From Leptospira bandrabouensis (GTDB lineage Bacteria > Spirochaetota > Leptospiria > Leptospirales > Leptospiraceae), in the NCBI RefSeq assembly GCF_004770905.1, contig NZ_RQHT01000014.1, positions 1,364,001 through 1,428,000 of the forward strand: a stretch of DNA of 64,000 nucleotides, in the 5' to 3' direction. Positions 28,389 to 37,555 of this stretch are shown here, piece by piece (position 1 is the first letter of the stretch; every line of letters begins with the position of its first letter). The position numbers were made by a program, and so were the translations under genes. Under the pieces are notes generated by a model, which searched no databases, was not told the origin of the DNA, and saw only the letters and a program-made list of their open reading frames with translations.

Positions 28389-28751
28389 TTGTACCTTGTT
28401 GCTATGGAAAGTGAGCGCAGGCTTCCAAGAATATCTCCCGGTGACTTTTCTGGGTTTGAGGTACAATTGGATTTGGAAGGGATCACTTTGTTCGGAAAGT
28501 TAGGGAATATTTCGGAAGAAGGACTTTGTTTTTTAGGCGAAGATGACTTACTTGGCGATGAAATCGAGTCCCAAGTTTTAGGAAGTATCGTTTGGGCAAA
28601 AGGCACCAAGCGAATGTTTTTTGAAGGAACGATTGTTTGGACCCAAACTTCTAAAATTAAAAATGTAGTATATTATATTGCGGGAATTCAGTTTCAGGAA
28701 AGGCTCAATCTTACGGATTCCATGCTTGCGCGTAGTTTGGAGATCAAATGA
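28389..28751 (+). CDS. PilZ-domain protein
   Basis: 120 residues forming a single PilZ-like domain: RRLPRISPGDFSGFEV near the N-terminus, the GNISEEGLCFLGE segment where PilZ proteins carry D/N-x-S-x-x-G, and a C-terminal YYIAGIQFQE. The second motif here is N-I-S-E-E-G, so c-di-GMP binding is plausible but the RxxxR motif is not canonical. TTG 28389 has AGGA just upstream; ATG 28404 is the alternative. The stop overlaps the next start by four bases. Confidence 0.72.
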   Translation: MYLVAMESERRLPRISPGDFSGFEVQLDLEGITLFGKLGNISEEGLCFLGEDDLLGDEIESQVLGSIVWAKGTKRMFFEGTIVWTQTSKIKNVVYYIAGIQFQERLNLTDSMLARSLEIK

Positions 28752-29440
28752 AAATTTTACTTCTGGGTGGCACTGGTCTTATCGGCAAACAAGTATTACT
28801 CTCTCTTGTTTTTTATCCACAAATCAAAAAGGTAATTGTTTGGGTGAGAAACTCTCAGTCTGCATCAAATCCGAATGTTCCTATCGAAGTAGTCAAAGTT
28901 AGTTGGGAAGATTTCCAATCAGGAAAGGTTTCCCTTCCTGATGGTTTAGATGCTGTATTTTGTTGTTTGGGTACAACGATTAATAAAGCAGGAAGCCAGG
29001 AAAAATTTAAAGAGATAGATTACGAATATCCACTCCTTGCGGCCAAACAAGCGAAGGAAAAAAATGTTCCTGGATTCTATATCATCACCGCCATGGGATC
29101 TGATGCTAATTCGACTATATTTTATAACCGAGTGAAAGGAGAAATTGAAACAGAACTTCGTAAGTTACAATTTCCCTTCCTGGGAATTTTTAGACCATCG
29201 CTACTCATTGGAGAAAGAGAAGAAGTTCGGATCGGAGAAAAAGTTGGGGAAGTTCTTGGAAACCTGATTCCTTTTGGCCTTCTGGGCTTAAAAAAATTCA
29301 AACCTATCCCTGGTGAATACGTTGCCAAATCAATGATTTATTCTTTGTTACACGATCATCCAAAACAAGGATCTACTCCACAAGTAAAAGTTTATGAAAA
29401 CGATGTCCTTTGGGAGATCGGTAAGGACCATTCTTTTTGA
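28748..29440 (+). CDS. NAD(P)-binding oxidoreductase, Rossmann fold
   Basis: 230 residues with the N-terminal dinucleotide-binding motif LLGGTGLIGKQV, then CCLGTTINKAGSQEKFKEID, and a later FYIITAMGSD in which the usual SDR Tyr-x-x-x-Lys is replaced by a FYNRVKGEIE arrangement. This fits the HTATIP2/YbjT-like atypical short-chain dehydrogenase group. It overlaps the PilZ gene by four bases and the acyltransferase gene by four, so the three form a coupled operon. Substrate unknown. Confidence 0.85.
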   Translation: MKILLLGGTGLIGKQVLLSLVFYPQIKKVIVWVRNSQSASNPNVPIEVVKVSWEDFQSGKVSLPDGLDAVFCCLGTTINKAGSQEKFKEIDYEYPLLAAKQAKEKNVPGFYIITAMGSDANSTIFYNRVKGEIETELRKLQFPFLGIFRPSLLIGEREEVRIGEKVGEVLGNLIPFGLLGLKKFKPIPGEYVAKSMIYSLLHDHPKQGSTPQVKVYENDVLWEIGKDHSF

Positions 29441-30174
29441 TTCCAGACAACAAACAAAAACCCTATTCCAAAACCAAATACATCATCCTGAGTTGGGTCG
29501 TTCACTTTATTGTCCGAGTTTGGTATCTATTTGTTCGCAACCAAAAGTTCATCATTCCAGAAGAAAGTGCGAAGGTTATTGAAAAAGGCTCAGGTTATAT
29601 CATTGCTGTTTTTCACGAAACCACTCTTTCCTTGTACCGGCATGCGACTCAGTATTTGAAACGAAAGAAAAAGGCAGATATGGTGGCTCTTGTCTCCCAA
29701 TCCAAAGATGGAGAGATCATCCACCAAACCTTTGCTCGCTCAGGACTTCGATCGGTGCGGGGATCATCGACAAGAGGGGGAACCGGTGCCTTTCGCAATA
29801 TCTTAAAAGAAATGAAACAAGGGGCCGTTCCCATTTTTACCGTGGATGGTCCGAAGGGCCCAAGGCGTGAGGTAAAACCTGGAGTCATTGTGACGGCCTC
29901 ACTCACTGGATTTCCTATCCTATACTTACATTCTTGTTATGACAGGGCTTATACTTTCAAAAGTTGGGACAGGCATTTTTTTCCCAAATTCGGTGCGAAA
30001 TTATACATCCAATACGGGGAACCTTTCTTTGTACCCAAAGGCCTAACCGAGAGCCAAATGGATGAATATGCCAAAAAATTGGAAATTGCCATGGGAAAAA
30101 ATGCAGAAATCTTGGAATCTTATGTGCGTGGCCTAAGTGCAGACAATTCTATTGACGTACCGCCTAAACTCTAA
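29437..30174 (+). CDS. Lysophospholipid acyltransferase-like protein (DUF374)
   Basis: 245 residues with one N-terminal hydrophobic segment and the DUF374 core: IIAVFHETTLSLYRHA (replacing HxxxxD by HETTLSLY), then SQSKDGEIIHQTFARSGLRSVRGSSTRGG and FTVDGPKGPRREVKPGVI. These are the standard motifs of the KdtA-associated acyltransferase group. The TTG start overlaps the TGA of the previous gene (TTGA). It should work at the inner membrane on a lipid or lipid A precursor; the substrate is not shown. Confidence 0.87.
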   Translation: MIPDNKQKPYSKTKYIILSWVVHFIVRVWYLFVRNQKFIIPEESAKVIEKGSGYIIAVFHETTLSLYRHATQYLKRKKKADMVALVSQSKDGEIIHQTFARSGLRSVRGSSTRGGTGAFRNILKEMKQGAVPIFTVDGPKGPRREVKPGVIVTASLTGFPILYLHSCYDRAYTFKSWDRHFFPKFGAKLYIQYGEPFFVPKGLTESQMDEYAKKLEIAMGKNAEILESYVRGLSADNSIDVPPKL

Positions 30175-30198
30175 ATTTTAACCAAGTAAGGTAAAAAA

Positions 30199-31365
30199 AT
30201 GTCATCTCTCAAAAACTATATCTTCACTTCCGAGTCCGTATCTGAAGGACACCCAGACAAAGTCTGCGACCAAATTTCCGATGCCATTCTCGATGCGTAT
30301 TTAGCCCAAGATCCAAAATCCCGTGTTGCTTGTGAAACACTTGTGACAACAAATCTCGTAGTCATTGCTGGTGAAATTACCAGTAAAGGAAAAGTAGACA
30401 CACAAGAAGTAGCTCGCGATGTGATTCGTAAAATCGGTTATAACGATATCAATATGTATTTTGATGCTGATTTTGCAGTGGTTGCATCCCACGTGCATGC
30501 ACAGTCGCCAGACATTGCCCAAGGGGTAAACGAAGGTGAGGGACTCCATACAGAACAAGGTGCTGGAGACCAAGGACTTATGTTTGGTTTTGCAATTGCA
30601 GAAACTCCAGAGCTTATGCCTGCACCACTTTACTACTCACACAAACTTTTAGAGCATTTATCAGAACTTCGCCATACAAATAAAATCGAATGGCTCCGCC
30701 CAGATGCAAAATCGCAAGTTACCATCCAATACGAAGATGGAAAACCAAAACGTGTTGATACAGTTGTGATCTCCACACAACATAAACCTGGTGTGACTCA
30801 CAAACAAATCGAAGAAGCTGTGATTGAAGAATGTATCAAAAAAATGATTCCAAAAGAACTTTTGACTAACACTCGTTATTTTATTAACCCTACTGGTAAA
30901 TTTGAAATCGGTGGGCCACACGGTGATACAGGTCTTACAGGACGTAAGATCATTGTAGATACTTACGGTGGAATGGGACGTCATGGTGGCGGTGCTTTCT
31001 CTGGAAAAGATCCATCAAAAGTAGACCGTTCTGCAGCGTATATGGGACGTTATATTGCTAAAAACGTAGTGGCAGCTGGACTTGCTCATAAATGTGAAGT
31101 GCAACTTGCTTACGCGATTGGAGTCGCACAACCTGTATCTGTCCTTGTGGATACATTTGGAACAGGAACGATTCCTGATGAAGAAATTGCAAAACGAGTT
31201 TTGGCAAATTTCAAACTCACTCCAAAAGGAATTGTAGAAGGTTTGGATCTTCTTGGAAAAGGAAGAAAATACCAAGAAACAGCGGCTTACGGTCACTTTG
31301 GTAGAACAGGTAGTACTTTTACTTGGGAAAAAACTGATAAAGCAGAAGCTTTAAAAAAAGGATAA
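30199..31365 (+). CDS. metK: S-adenosylmethionine synthetase
   Basis: 388 residues making SAM from methionine and ATP. Conserved parts include [32 protein letters not shown], the P-loop-like [14 protein letters not shown], and [19 protein letters not shown]. Length and motif order are standard. No SAM riboswitch is visible in the 24-base upstream gap. Two bases separate it from the transketolase-half gene, so they are co-transcribed. Confidence 0.97.
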   Translation: MSSLKNYIFTSESVSEGHPDKVCDQISDAILDAYLAQDPKSRVACETLVTTNLVVIAGEITSKGKVDTQEVARDVIRKIGYNDINMYFDADFAVVASHVHAQSPDIAQGVNEGEGLHTEQGAGDQGLMFGFAIAETPELMPAPLYYSHKLLEHLSELRHTNKIEWLRPDAKSQVTIQYEDGKPKRVDTVVISTQHKPGVTHKQIEEAVIEECIKKMIPKELLTNTRYFINPTGKFEIGGPHGDTGLTGRKIIVDTYGGMGRHGGGAFSGKDPSKVDRSAAYMGRYIAKNVVAAGLAHKCEVQLAYAIGVAQPVSVLVDTFGTGTIPDEEIAKRVLANFKLTPKGIVEGLDLLGKGRKYQETAAYGHFGRTGSTFTWEKTDKAEALKKG

Positions 31366-31367
31366 GT

Positions 31368-32333
31368 ATGGGAGCACCTAGTCAATCCACAGCAGACAAA
31401 AAAGCAACAAGAGATGCCTACGGCGAAGCCTTAGTTGAGTTAGGTGCATCTAGACAAGATGTCGTGGTTTTAGATGCGGACCTTTCTGGTTCCACTAAAA
31501 CTGCGGACTTCAAAAAAAAGTATCCTGAACGTTTTTTTAACGTAGGTGTCGCGGAACAAAACTTAGTTGGCCATGCAGCTGGTCTTGCCCTTTCTGGGTT
31601 TGTACCTTTTGCATCCAGTTTTGCCATGTTTTTATCTGGTAGAGCTTGGGAAGTGGTCCGAAATAGCGTCGTTTATCCAAAGTTAAACGTGAAGCTCGTT
31701 GCTTCTCACGGTGGAATCACTGTGGGGGAAGATGGTGCCTCTCACCAATGTATCGAAGATTTCGCGATTATGCGTGTCATTCCTGAAATGACTGTGATTT
31801 GTCCTTCTGATTTTAACGAAACCAAACAAGTCATCCATGCGATTGCCGATTATAATGGCCCTGTGTATGTAAGGGTTGGCAGACCAGCCATTCCTGTCAT
31901 CGAAAGAGAAAACTACAAATTCCAAATTGGAAAAGCAGAAGTGATTTCCGAAGGAAAAGATGTTTGTATCATTGCGAACGGTGTGATGGTGAACGAAGCC
32001 ATGACAGCAGTGGGACTACTTAAAGAAAAAGGAATTCATGCAAGCCTTCTCAATATGGCTACTATCAAACCTTTGGACAAAGAAGCCATCATCGCCAAAG
32101 CAAAAGAATGTGGTGCCATTGTCACTTGTGAAGAACACAATGTGGTGGGTGGACTTGGTTCTGCTGTTTCAGAACTACTTTCGGAAGAATATCCTGTTCC
32201 TGTGATCAAAGTAGGAATGAAAGATAGTTTTGGAAAGTCAGGAACTTGGAGTGGTTTACTCGATTACTTCGGTCTCCGTGCCAAAGATGTAGTTTCGCAC
32301 GCAGAAATCGCTATTTCCAAAAAGAAAAAATAA
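31368..32333 (+). CDS. Transketolase, C-terminal half
   Basis: 321 residues covering the pyrimidine-binding domain ([13 protein letters not shown] ... [19 protein letters not shown], with the Glu that activates thiamine diphosphate) and the C-terminal domain. The thiamine diphosphate-binding N-terminal half is absent and not encoded nearby, so a separate N-half protein must complete the enzyme, as in archaeal and some bacterial split transketolases. Located between metK and clpS on one strand. It would act in the non-oxidative pentose phosphate pathway. Confidence 0.9.
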   Translation: MGAPSQSTADKKATRDAYGEALVELGASRQDVVVLDADLSGSTKTADFKKKYPERFFNVGVAEQNLVGHAAGLALSGFVPFASSFAMFLSGRAWEVVRNSVVYPKLNVKLVASHGGITVGEDGASHQCIEDFAIMRVIPEMTVICPSDFNETKQVIHAIADYNGPVYVRVGRPAIPVIERENYKFQIGKAEVISEGKDVCIIANGVMVNEAMTAVGLLKEKGIHASLLNMATIKPLDKEAIIAKAKECGAIVTCEEHNVVGGLGSAVSELLSEEYPVPVIKVGMKDSFGKSGTWSGLLDYFGLRAKDVVSHAEIAISKKKK

Positions 32334-32348
32334 GGTTATGGTTGGGTT

Positions 32349-32675
32349 ATGACCAGCTTTGGAGCATCCCAACCATCCATTTTAGAAGAAACCGAAATTA
32401 GGCCCCGTCTGAATGATGGGCCTTGGAAGGTGGTTCTTTGGGATGATGACTTTCACACATACGAATATGTGATCGAAATGTTAATGGATGTTTGTCAGAT
32501 GCCTTGGGAAAAAGCCTTTCAACATGCAGTCGAAGTAGACACAAGAAAAAAGACAATTGTATTTTCCGGTGAGTTGGAACATGCGGAGTTTATCCACGAA
32601 CGGATCTTAAACTATGGACCAGATCCTCGTATGGGAACATCGAAAGGTTCCATGACGGCCACTCTCGAACAATAA
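32349..32675 (+). CDS. clpS: ATP-dependent Clp protease adaptor ClpS
   Basis: 108 residues with the ClpS core: WKVVLWDDDFHTYEYVIEML for N-degron binding, then MPWEKAFQHAVEVDTRKKTIVFSGELEHAEF. It delivers N-end-rule substrates to ClpAP. No clpA gene is adjacent. The ATG at 32349 follows the transketolase-half stop by 15 bases, so it is probably in the same transcript. Confidence 0.93.
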   Translation: MTSFGASQPSILEETEIRPRLNDGPWKVVLWDDDFHTYEYVIEMLMDVCQMPWEKAFQHAVEVDTRKKTIVFSGELEHAEFIHERILNYGPDPRMGTSKGSMTATLEQ

Positions 32676-32766
32676 AATATCGATCTCAATTTTTTTTTAA
32701 AACCGAATTTGTTGTTAAATTTTGATTCCGATTGTGTATCGCAAATCACATAGATGTTTAAAAAAA

Positions 32767-33645
32767 TTACATCTTACGTTCTAACGCATAATTTCTATCA
32801 GGAACGAGTAACGATGAAACCGATTCATTGGTATCTAATTTGATATTGGTGGTTGGATTGTAAGTGTCCAACATGTACTCCCCATCCACAATGAATTGGT
32901 AGTGGTATTCACCCGGTAATAATTTTTTTTCCAGAGTAAAGACACCTTTTCGATCTTTCTTTAAAAAATCATGTTCTGGGTTCCAATCATTAAAATTTCC
33001 TACCACTCTTACAACTTCTGCGTTGGGCAAATAAATTTGGAATTTTACAGTTCGTAAGTCCCTTTCTTCGTTTGCAGAATCTTCCAAAACCATAGTTTTT
33101 GTTTGGCGATCGGTATCCTTTCCTTCTAAAATAAAACGGGAATAGTAAGAGCCTGACCCGTCTTCCACCTTATCAAAGTTTTCTGGATCGTATGTGAGAA
33201 GTCCATTCACTCGAAACTTATATTCGTACACTGGATCGTCTTCATAAGTATCAGTGATTTGTGTGGGTTCAATCACAGTATAATAAATTCCGTATTGGTT
33301 TCGTTTCATATCGGAACATTCCCAATTGTTAAAACTTCCGCAGATTTCAACCGACTCGTCGCGGAGTCCATTGTAAGTAAAAAGGATACCGCGGTGAATG
33401 AGTTTGCCTGAGGATACGTAAGATTCTACATCGAGATAACGAATGTAACGTGGAGCGATATTTTTTTTGAGGCTTTCCAACTGCCAGAGATAATATACTG
33501 TATCCTGGTCTTCCGTTTCATCCGACATTTCCAACTCTTTTGAGGAAAAACTTCCAATCCAATCCATCCCGTCCTCGGCAAAAATTCCGATTCCTGTAAA
33601 AAAGAGTAAAATGATGGCGATACGAACGGATTTCAATTTCATCAT
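32767..33645 (-). CDS. Exported protein with two glycogen-binding (CBM48/AMPK-like) domains
   Basis: 292 residues with a signal peptide (VRIAIILLFFTGIGIFA before ED). Two carbohydrate-binding modules follow: the first (about 90-165) contains VEICGSFNNWECSDM and YEYKFRVNG, the second (about 200-280) contains RVVGNFNDWNPEHDFLKKD, YHYQFIVDG and YMLDTYNPTTN. The FNNW/FNDW and YxFxVDG patterns are typical of the glycogen-binding domain of AMPK beta subunits. No catalytic domain is present. The ATG at 33645 is chosen to fit the signal peptide. Export of a glycogen-binding fold is unusual. Confidence 0.82.
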   Translation of the reverse strand: MMKLKSVRIAIILLFFTGIGIFAEDGMDWIGSFSSKELEMSDETEDQDTVYYLWQLESLKKNIAPRYIRYLDVESYVSSGKLIHRGILFTYNGLRDESVEICGSFNNWECSDMKRNQYGIYYTVIEPTQITDTYEDDPVYEYKFRVNGLLTYDPENFDKVEDGSGSYYSRFILEGKDTDRQTKTMVLEDSANEERDLRTVKFQIYLPNAEVVRVVGNFNDWNPEHDFLKKDRKGVFTLEKKLLPGEYHYQFIVDGEYMLDTYNPTTNIKLDTNESVSSLLVPDRNYALERKM

Positions 33646-33801
33646 AGTCGTTTTGCTGCAAACTGTCCTTCTAGATAATTTTCGGCAGAAATGAAAAAAG
33701 AGAGTGAAAGGTTTTTTTCTGAAAGAACCATCTGACATAATAAAAAAAATATTCTGTCATTTTTAGAAGGGGCCGATAATTCATTAGGAATAGACCTTCA
33801 A

Positions 33802-36800
33802 ATGGCTGAGCCGATAGACAAATTGAGTCCGGAAGAAATCAAACAAATCGAGACGATGTTTTCGGCTCTCAATAAAAATCCGCTCTCATCGGAAGAATTG
33901 AATCCGATGGCGAAGGTTTTACGTGAGAAACTGGGATATACAAGTCCTATCACGCCTTCCGAGCCAGAACCGGAATCCGAGGAAGACTCTGGTTCCGCCT
34001 TCGATGATTTTGATAACGAAGGGGCAGGTGATTCAGATGCCGGAGACCCTTTTTCTGGCCTGGATGAGGACGACGATTTTGGTCCTCCCAAACTTCCGAA
34101 CCGCGAAGCGGAAGAAGACGATGACATAGATTTAGATGAACTTTTGGGTGAGGACAGTCCCAAACCCAAACAAGCAGAAACTCCAAAAGCCACTGACGAT
34201 TTTGACTTTGATGCACCGGTTTCGACACCTGACGATACGGATCCCTTTTCCTCCGATGCCGGGACTACAGACGAGGCAGATCCATTTGCAGATATGGGTT
34301 CCACACCCACCGCTACTGAAAGTTTTGGTGATGATGATCCTTTTGCTAATTTAGATTCGATTGATGAAGCTCCCATTGAGGACAAACCGGCCCCTGTCAT
34401 TGGGGATGATCCCTTTGCCAATTTAGGTGGAGATGATACACCACAGGCCACCGACGAAGACCTGTTTGCTGGTTTTGATTCTGGATCGGAAGAAGAGGCT
34501 CCTGCAGGTGATGATTTTGATTTTGGGGCAGATGCTGAGACTCCATCTGCTGGTGGCGATGATCCGTTTGCGGATATGGGTTCGACCCCCCAAACCACAG
34601 AAAGTTTTGGTGATGACCCTTTTGCTAGTTTAGGTGGGGATGACAGTCCTTCTTCTATTGCAGGTTCCGCCGATGATCCGTTTGGTGATCTTTCTACTCC
34701 TAGTGGTGGCGGTGATACTTCTTTTGGAGACGATCCCTTTGCGGATATGGGTTCGACACCTGCTGCTACAGAAAGTTTTGGTGATGATCCTTTTGCTAAT
34801 TTAGGTGGGGATAACAGTCCTTCTACTCCTTCCAGAGACAATGAACCTGCTGACATGGGTGGTGGGTTTGATGATCCATTTGGAGACTTGGGTGTGGGTA
34901 TGGAACCACCAAGTTTGGATGATGATTTAGGAGCTCCTTCTTTTGACGATTTAGCACCATCCATAGATGATATGCCTGTCTCCACGATGGACGATTTTGG
35001 TTCTGATGGGCCAGGGGGATTTGAGGAAGACCTCATGTCTCTTGGTAAAGAAGAAGAACCGGAAGAATCACTCGAAGCTAATCTAACCGATGAAGAACTA
35101 GCAGTCATCCAAGCGGAATTACTCAGGTATCCGCCGAAACTAAGACGTACCATCATTGATACGATTGTGAACCAAAGGATTCCGGTTCGTAATCAAAAAG
35201 AAATCATTGAACTCATTAAGGCTCAACAAAAACCAGAAGACATTGCTAGTTACCTAAGTGGCCTTCTGGGTGAACGTGTCGAACTTAGCGATTCTACTGG
35301 AAAGTTTGCAGCCGATGGTGTTCCGATCATTGCCAGTCGTGATGCTTACACCAAAGAAGGGGCTGCCCGCAAACGAGAGTTAGTTCGTAGGACCATTCTT
35401 TCTTCTGCCGCTGCCGTATTTCTTGTTTTTGGAATTGTCACTCTTTGGAAGTATGTGATTGTTCCGTATCGTGCCAAAGCTCAGTATGCACTCGGTCTTG
35501 AAAAAATTGAAGAATTCAGTTATGAAACCGATGCTTTAGAGAAGAAAAAACTTCTTGCTGATGCTGAAAATTATTTTATCAAAGGGGAAGAAATTTTCCC
35601 ACATAACTTAGAGTTTTTGAATAAATACTGTATTGCTTATACCAAAGCCGGTCAGTATGAAAGGGCATTTGAAAAATGTTTTGGAAAGGTGGAACCTGAT
35701 TTTGGTTATGAACCAGAAGATAAGGAACACAAAAGAGCCTGGGAAAACAGAAAAGAAGTACCAAACATTAGTTTTGCGAAAAAAACAGAATGGAACGATG
35801 CCGGTGTGGAAACAGCAGGTCGTAGACCCTTACCGGAACTAACTTTTTATCTTACCTCACAAGACAAAGTTCCAAGAAAGGTTTTAAAAGCAGGTGCTTA
35901 TATTGCCTCTCGTCTCAAATACAATGTTCATGATATTGATACATACATTGCGTTAGGAACGTTTCACTCTTTTCATAGAAAAGATTTTATCGAAGTTCCT
36001 CCTGGAAGTAATCGCAAAAAATATAAAAACGATCCCCTTGCCATTGAATACTTCAAACGAGTGTTTACCGATGGTGGTGATCCAGACAATGTAGATGCCA
36101 TTGCAGGGATAGCAAAGATTTTTTACAACAAACAAGAGTTTGGAACGGCTGTTAAATACTATAACGATATCATTGAAAAGTATCCGAAAAATGCCATTGG
36201 ACATGGTGGAATTTTATCAACATACATTGAAATGTGGAAACGTGATAAAAACCCGCAGTATGTATTAAACCACCATAGACAGGTTCGGAATGCTCTGAAC
36301 ATTGAAGATGAACTTTCTCTATTTGTGCTCGCAAAACTTGCTTCATTCTACATTGATTTGGATTCGGAAGAAGTTCGAATCAAATACAATATCAACCCAG
36401 AAGACCAAGTTACTGGGATGGAAATTGATGATAACGTAGAATACCTCTTAAACATTGCTTATGGCAAAGAGGGTGGATCCAAATTTGCGGAAGGATATTA
36501 CCAACGTGCCAGATTCTACTTCAAAAAAGAAGAGGCGGCACGGGCTCTCAAACAATTGGAACTTGCATCTACTTATGACATTCGCCATTACTTAGCAGTT
36601 CTGTTGATGGCAGAATATTATATCCAAACAGAAAACTATGATGAAGCAGTAAAACTTCTCAGGGAAGCCGATGACCGTTACCAAAATTATAAAGACCGAC
36701 TCGGCGAAAGAGATGAGGATGAAACCTTACTCGAAGGAAGCCCTGGAAGGATTTCCTTTAACTTAGGGAAAATCCAATTTTTGGAAGCTGCTGGTATTAA

Positions 36801-37467
36801 TGTAACAGACAATATACGAGAGTTTCCTGGAAAAAAAATCTATCCAGAACGTAGCATTGGCACTTTATCTTATGAAGAAAAAGAAAGAAGAAACGGACTG
36901 TTTATGGCTCGTGAATCTTTCCTTGCAGCCCTAGATCGAGATATTTCTAAAGATCCAAAAATTGTCAGAGAATGTTATTATTATTTGGGTTGGATTGATT
37001 ACAATCACGGAGACTTTGCGCAAAGTTTGGATTTTTGGGCAGAACTTCCAGAAGAAGATATTTATAATAATGCAACCTTACTTTTTGGAAAAGGAAATGC
37101 ATTTTACTATACAAGACAGTACAATGCGGCTCTTGGCAACTATCTGAAGTTAAAGGATGATTTTGAACTCAAAGAACAAAGTTTGGGTCGAATTGATACG
37201 GAAAACTCAGACCACAGAGAAGTATATGAAACTCTTACGGCCCTCTACAATAATATTGGAGCAGTGTATGAGAAAAAACAAGATACTATCAATGCCCTCA
37301 AATACTATTGGAAAGCAATGGAAACAGCTCGTAAAATTGGTTCTGTAAGTGAAATTGCAAATTCTAACAAGGATTTGGTGTTCGCTAGGGCCAAACTAGA
37401 CCGAGAACCACTACTCGAGGATTGGTTGGCACCAACTCTTGACCGATTGGATCAAATTAAAAAATAA
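33802..37467 (+). CDS. Large acidic-repeat, single-pass membrane protein with C-terminal TPR domain
   Basis: 1221 residues in three parts. The first 430 are acidic and disordered-looking, with tandem DDPFADMGSTP/ESFGDDPFANLGGD repeats (about 150-365). A folded stretch (ELAVIQAELLRYPPKLRRTI, about 432-520) precedes one membrane helix (about 530-555). The C-terminal 650 residues are helical repeats of TPR type. No cleaved signal is visible, so the acidic part is probably cytoplasmic and the TPR part periplasmic. The reading frame is real despite a long antisense ORF over the repeat. A scaffold role is suggested by composition only. Confidence 0.9.
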   Translation: MAEPIDKLSPEEIKQIETMFSALNKNPLSSEELNPMAKVLREKLGYTSPITPSEPEPESEEDSGSAFDDFDNEGAGDSDAGDPFSGLDEDDDFGPPKLPNREAEEDDDIDLDELLGEDSPKPKQAETPKATDDFDFDAPVSTPDDTDPFSSDAGTTDEADPFADMGSTPTATESFGDDDPFANLDSIDEAPIEDKPAPVIGDDPFANLGGDDTPQATDEDLFAGFDSGSEEEAPAGDDFDFGADAETPSAGGDDPFADMGSTPQTTESFGDDPFASLGGDDSPSSIAGSADDPFGDLSTPSGGGDTSFGDDPFADMGSTPAATESFGDDPFANLGGDNSPSTPSRDNEPADMGGGFDDPFGDLGVGMEPPSLDDDLGAPSFDDLAPSIDDMPVSTMDDFGSDGPGGFEEDLMSLGKEEEPEESLEANLTDEELAVIQAELLRYPPKLRRTIIDTIVNQRIPVRNQKEIIELIKAQQKPEDIASYLSGLLGERVELSDSTGKFAADGVPIIASRDAYTKEGAARKRELVRRTILSSAAAVFLVFGIVTLWKYVIVPYRAKAQYALGLEKIEEFSYETDALEKKKLLADAENYFIKGEEIFPHNLEFLNKYCIAYTKAGQYERAFEKCFGKVEPDFGYEPEDKEHKRAWENRKEVPNISFAKKTEWNDAGVETAGRRPLPELTFYLTSQDKVPRKVLKAGAYIASRLKYNVHDIDTYIALGTFHSFHRKDFIEVPPGSNRKKYKNDPLAIEYFKRVFTDGGDPDNVDAIAGIAKIFYNKQEFGTAVKYYNDIIEKYPKNAIGHGGILSTYIEMWKRDKNPQYVLNHHRQVRNALNIEDELSLFVLAKLASFYIDLDSEEVRIKYNINPEDQVTGMEIDDNVEYLLNIAYGKEGGSKFAEGYYQRARFYFKKEEAARALKQLELASTYDIRHYLAVLLMAEYYIQTENYDEAVKLLREADDRYQNYKDRLGERDEDETLLEGSPGRISFNLGKIQFLEAAGINVTDNIREFPGKKIYPERSIGTLSYEEKERRNGLFMARESFLAALDRDISKDPKIVRECYYYLGWIDYNHGDFAQSLDFWAELPEEDIYNNATLLFGKGNAFYYTRQYNAALGNYLKLKDDFELKEQSLGRIDTENSDHREVYETLTALYNNIGAVYEKKQDTINALKYYWKAMETARKIGSVSEIANSNKDLVFARAKLDREPLLEDWLAPTLDRLDQIKK
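34255..34890 (+). repeat. In-gene tandem repeat encoding DPFA(D/N) units
   Basis: At least five imperfect copies of a unit encoding (D)DPFADMGSTPxxTESFGDDPFANLGGD, with partial forms such as DDPFGDLSTP. The nucleotide core GGATATGGGTTC recurs within the copies near 34290, 34575 and 34750. It may expand or contract in length by recombination or slippage. Confidence 0.75.
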
Positions 37468-37498
37468 ATTCTAAGAAATGAGAGAGAAGTTGGCGAGT

Positions 37499-37523
37499 GG
37501 AGGATAGATACATTCTATCCTCC
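37499..37523. terminator. Bidirectional hairpin between convergent genes
   Basis: A perfect 10-bp inverted repeat (GGAGGATAGA / TCTATCCTCC, loop TACAT) lies between the TPR gene and the convergent WecG-like gene. A T-rich stretch follows on the plus strand. Confidence 0.75.
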
Positions 37524-37555
37524 GAGATTGTTTTGTTCTTGATTTGTATTTTGAA

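Noticed and set aside
34255..34890. Regularly spaced repeats that could suggest a CRISPR array
   Set aside because: The units are uneven, keep the reading frame and lie inside a clear gene; no cas genes are nearby.
33798..35156. A 452-codon open frame on the minus strand, very rich in Ser, Pro, Gly and Lys
   Set aside because: It is the antisense shadow of the acidic repeat region; Asp and Glu codons read backwards become Ser, Ile and Phe codons without stops. It has no ribosome binding site or family match.
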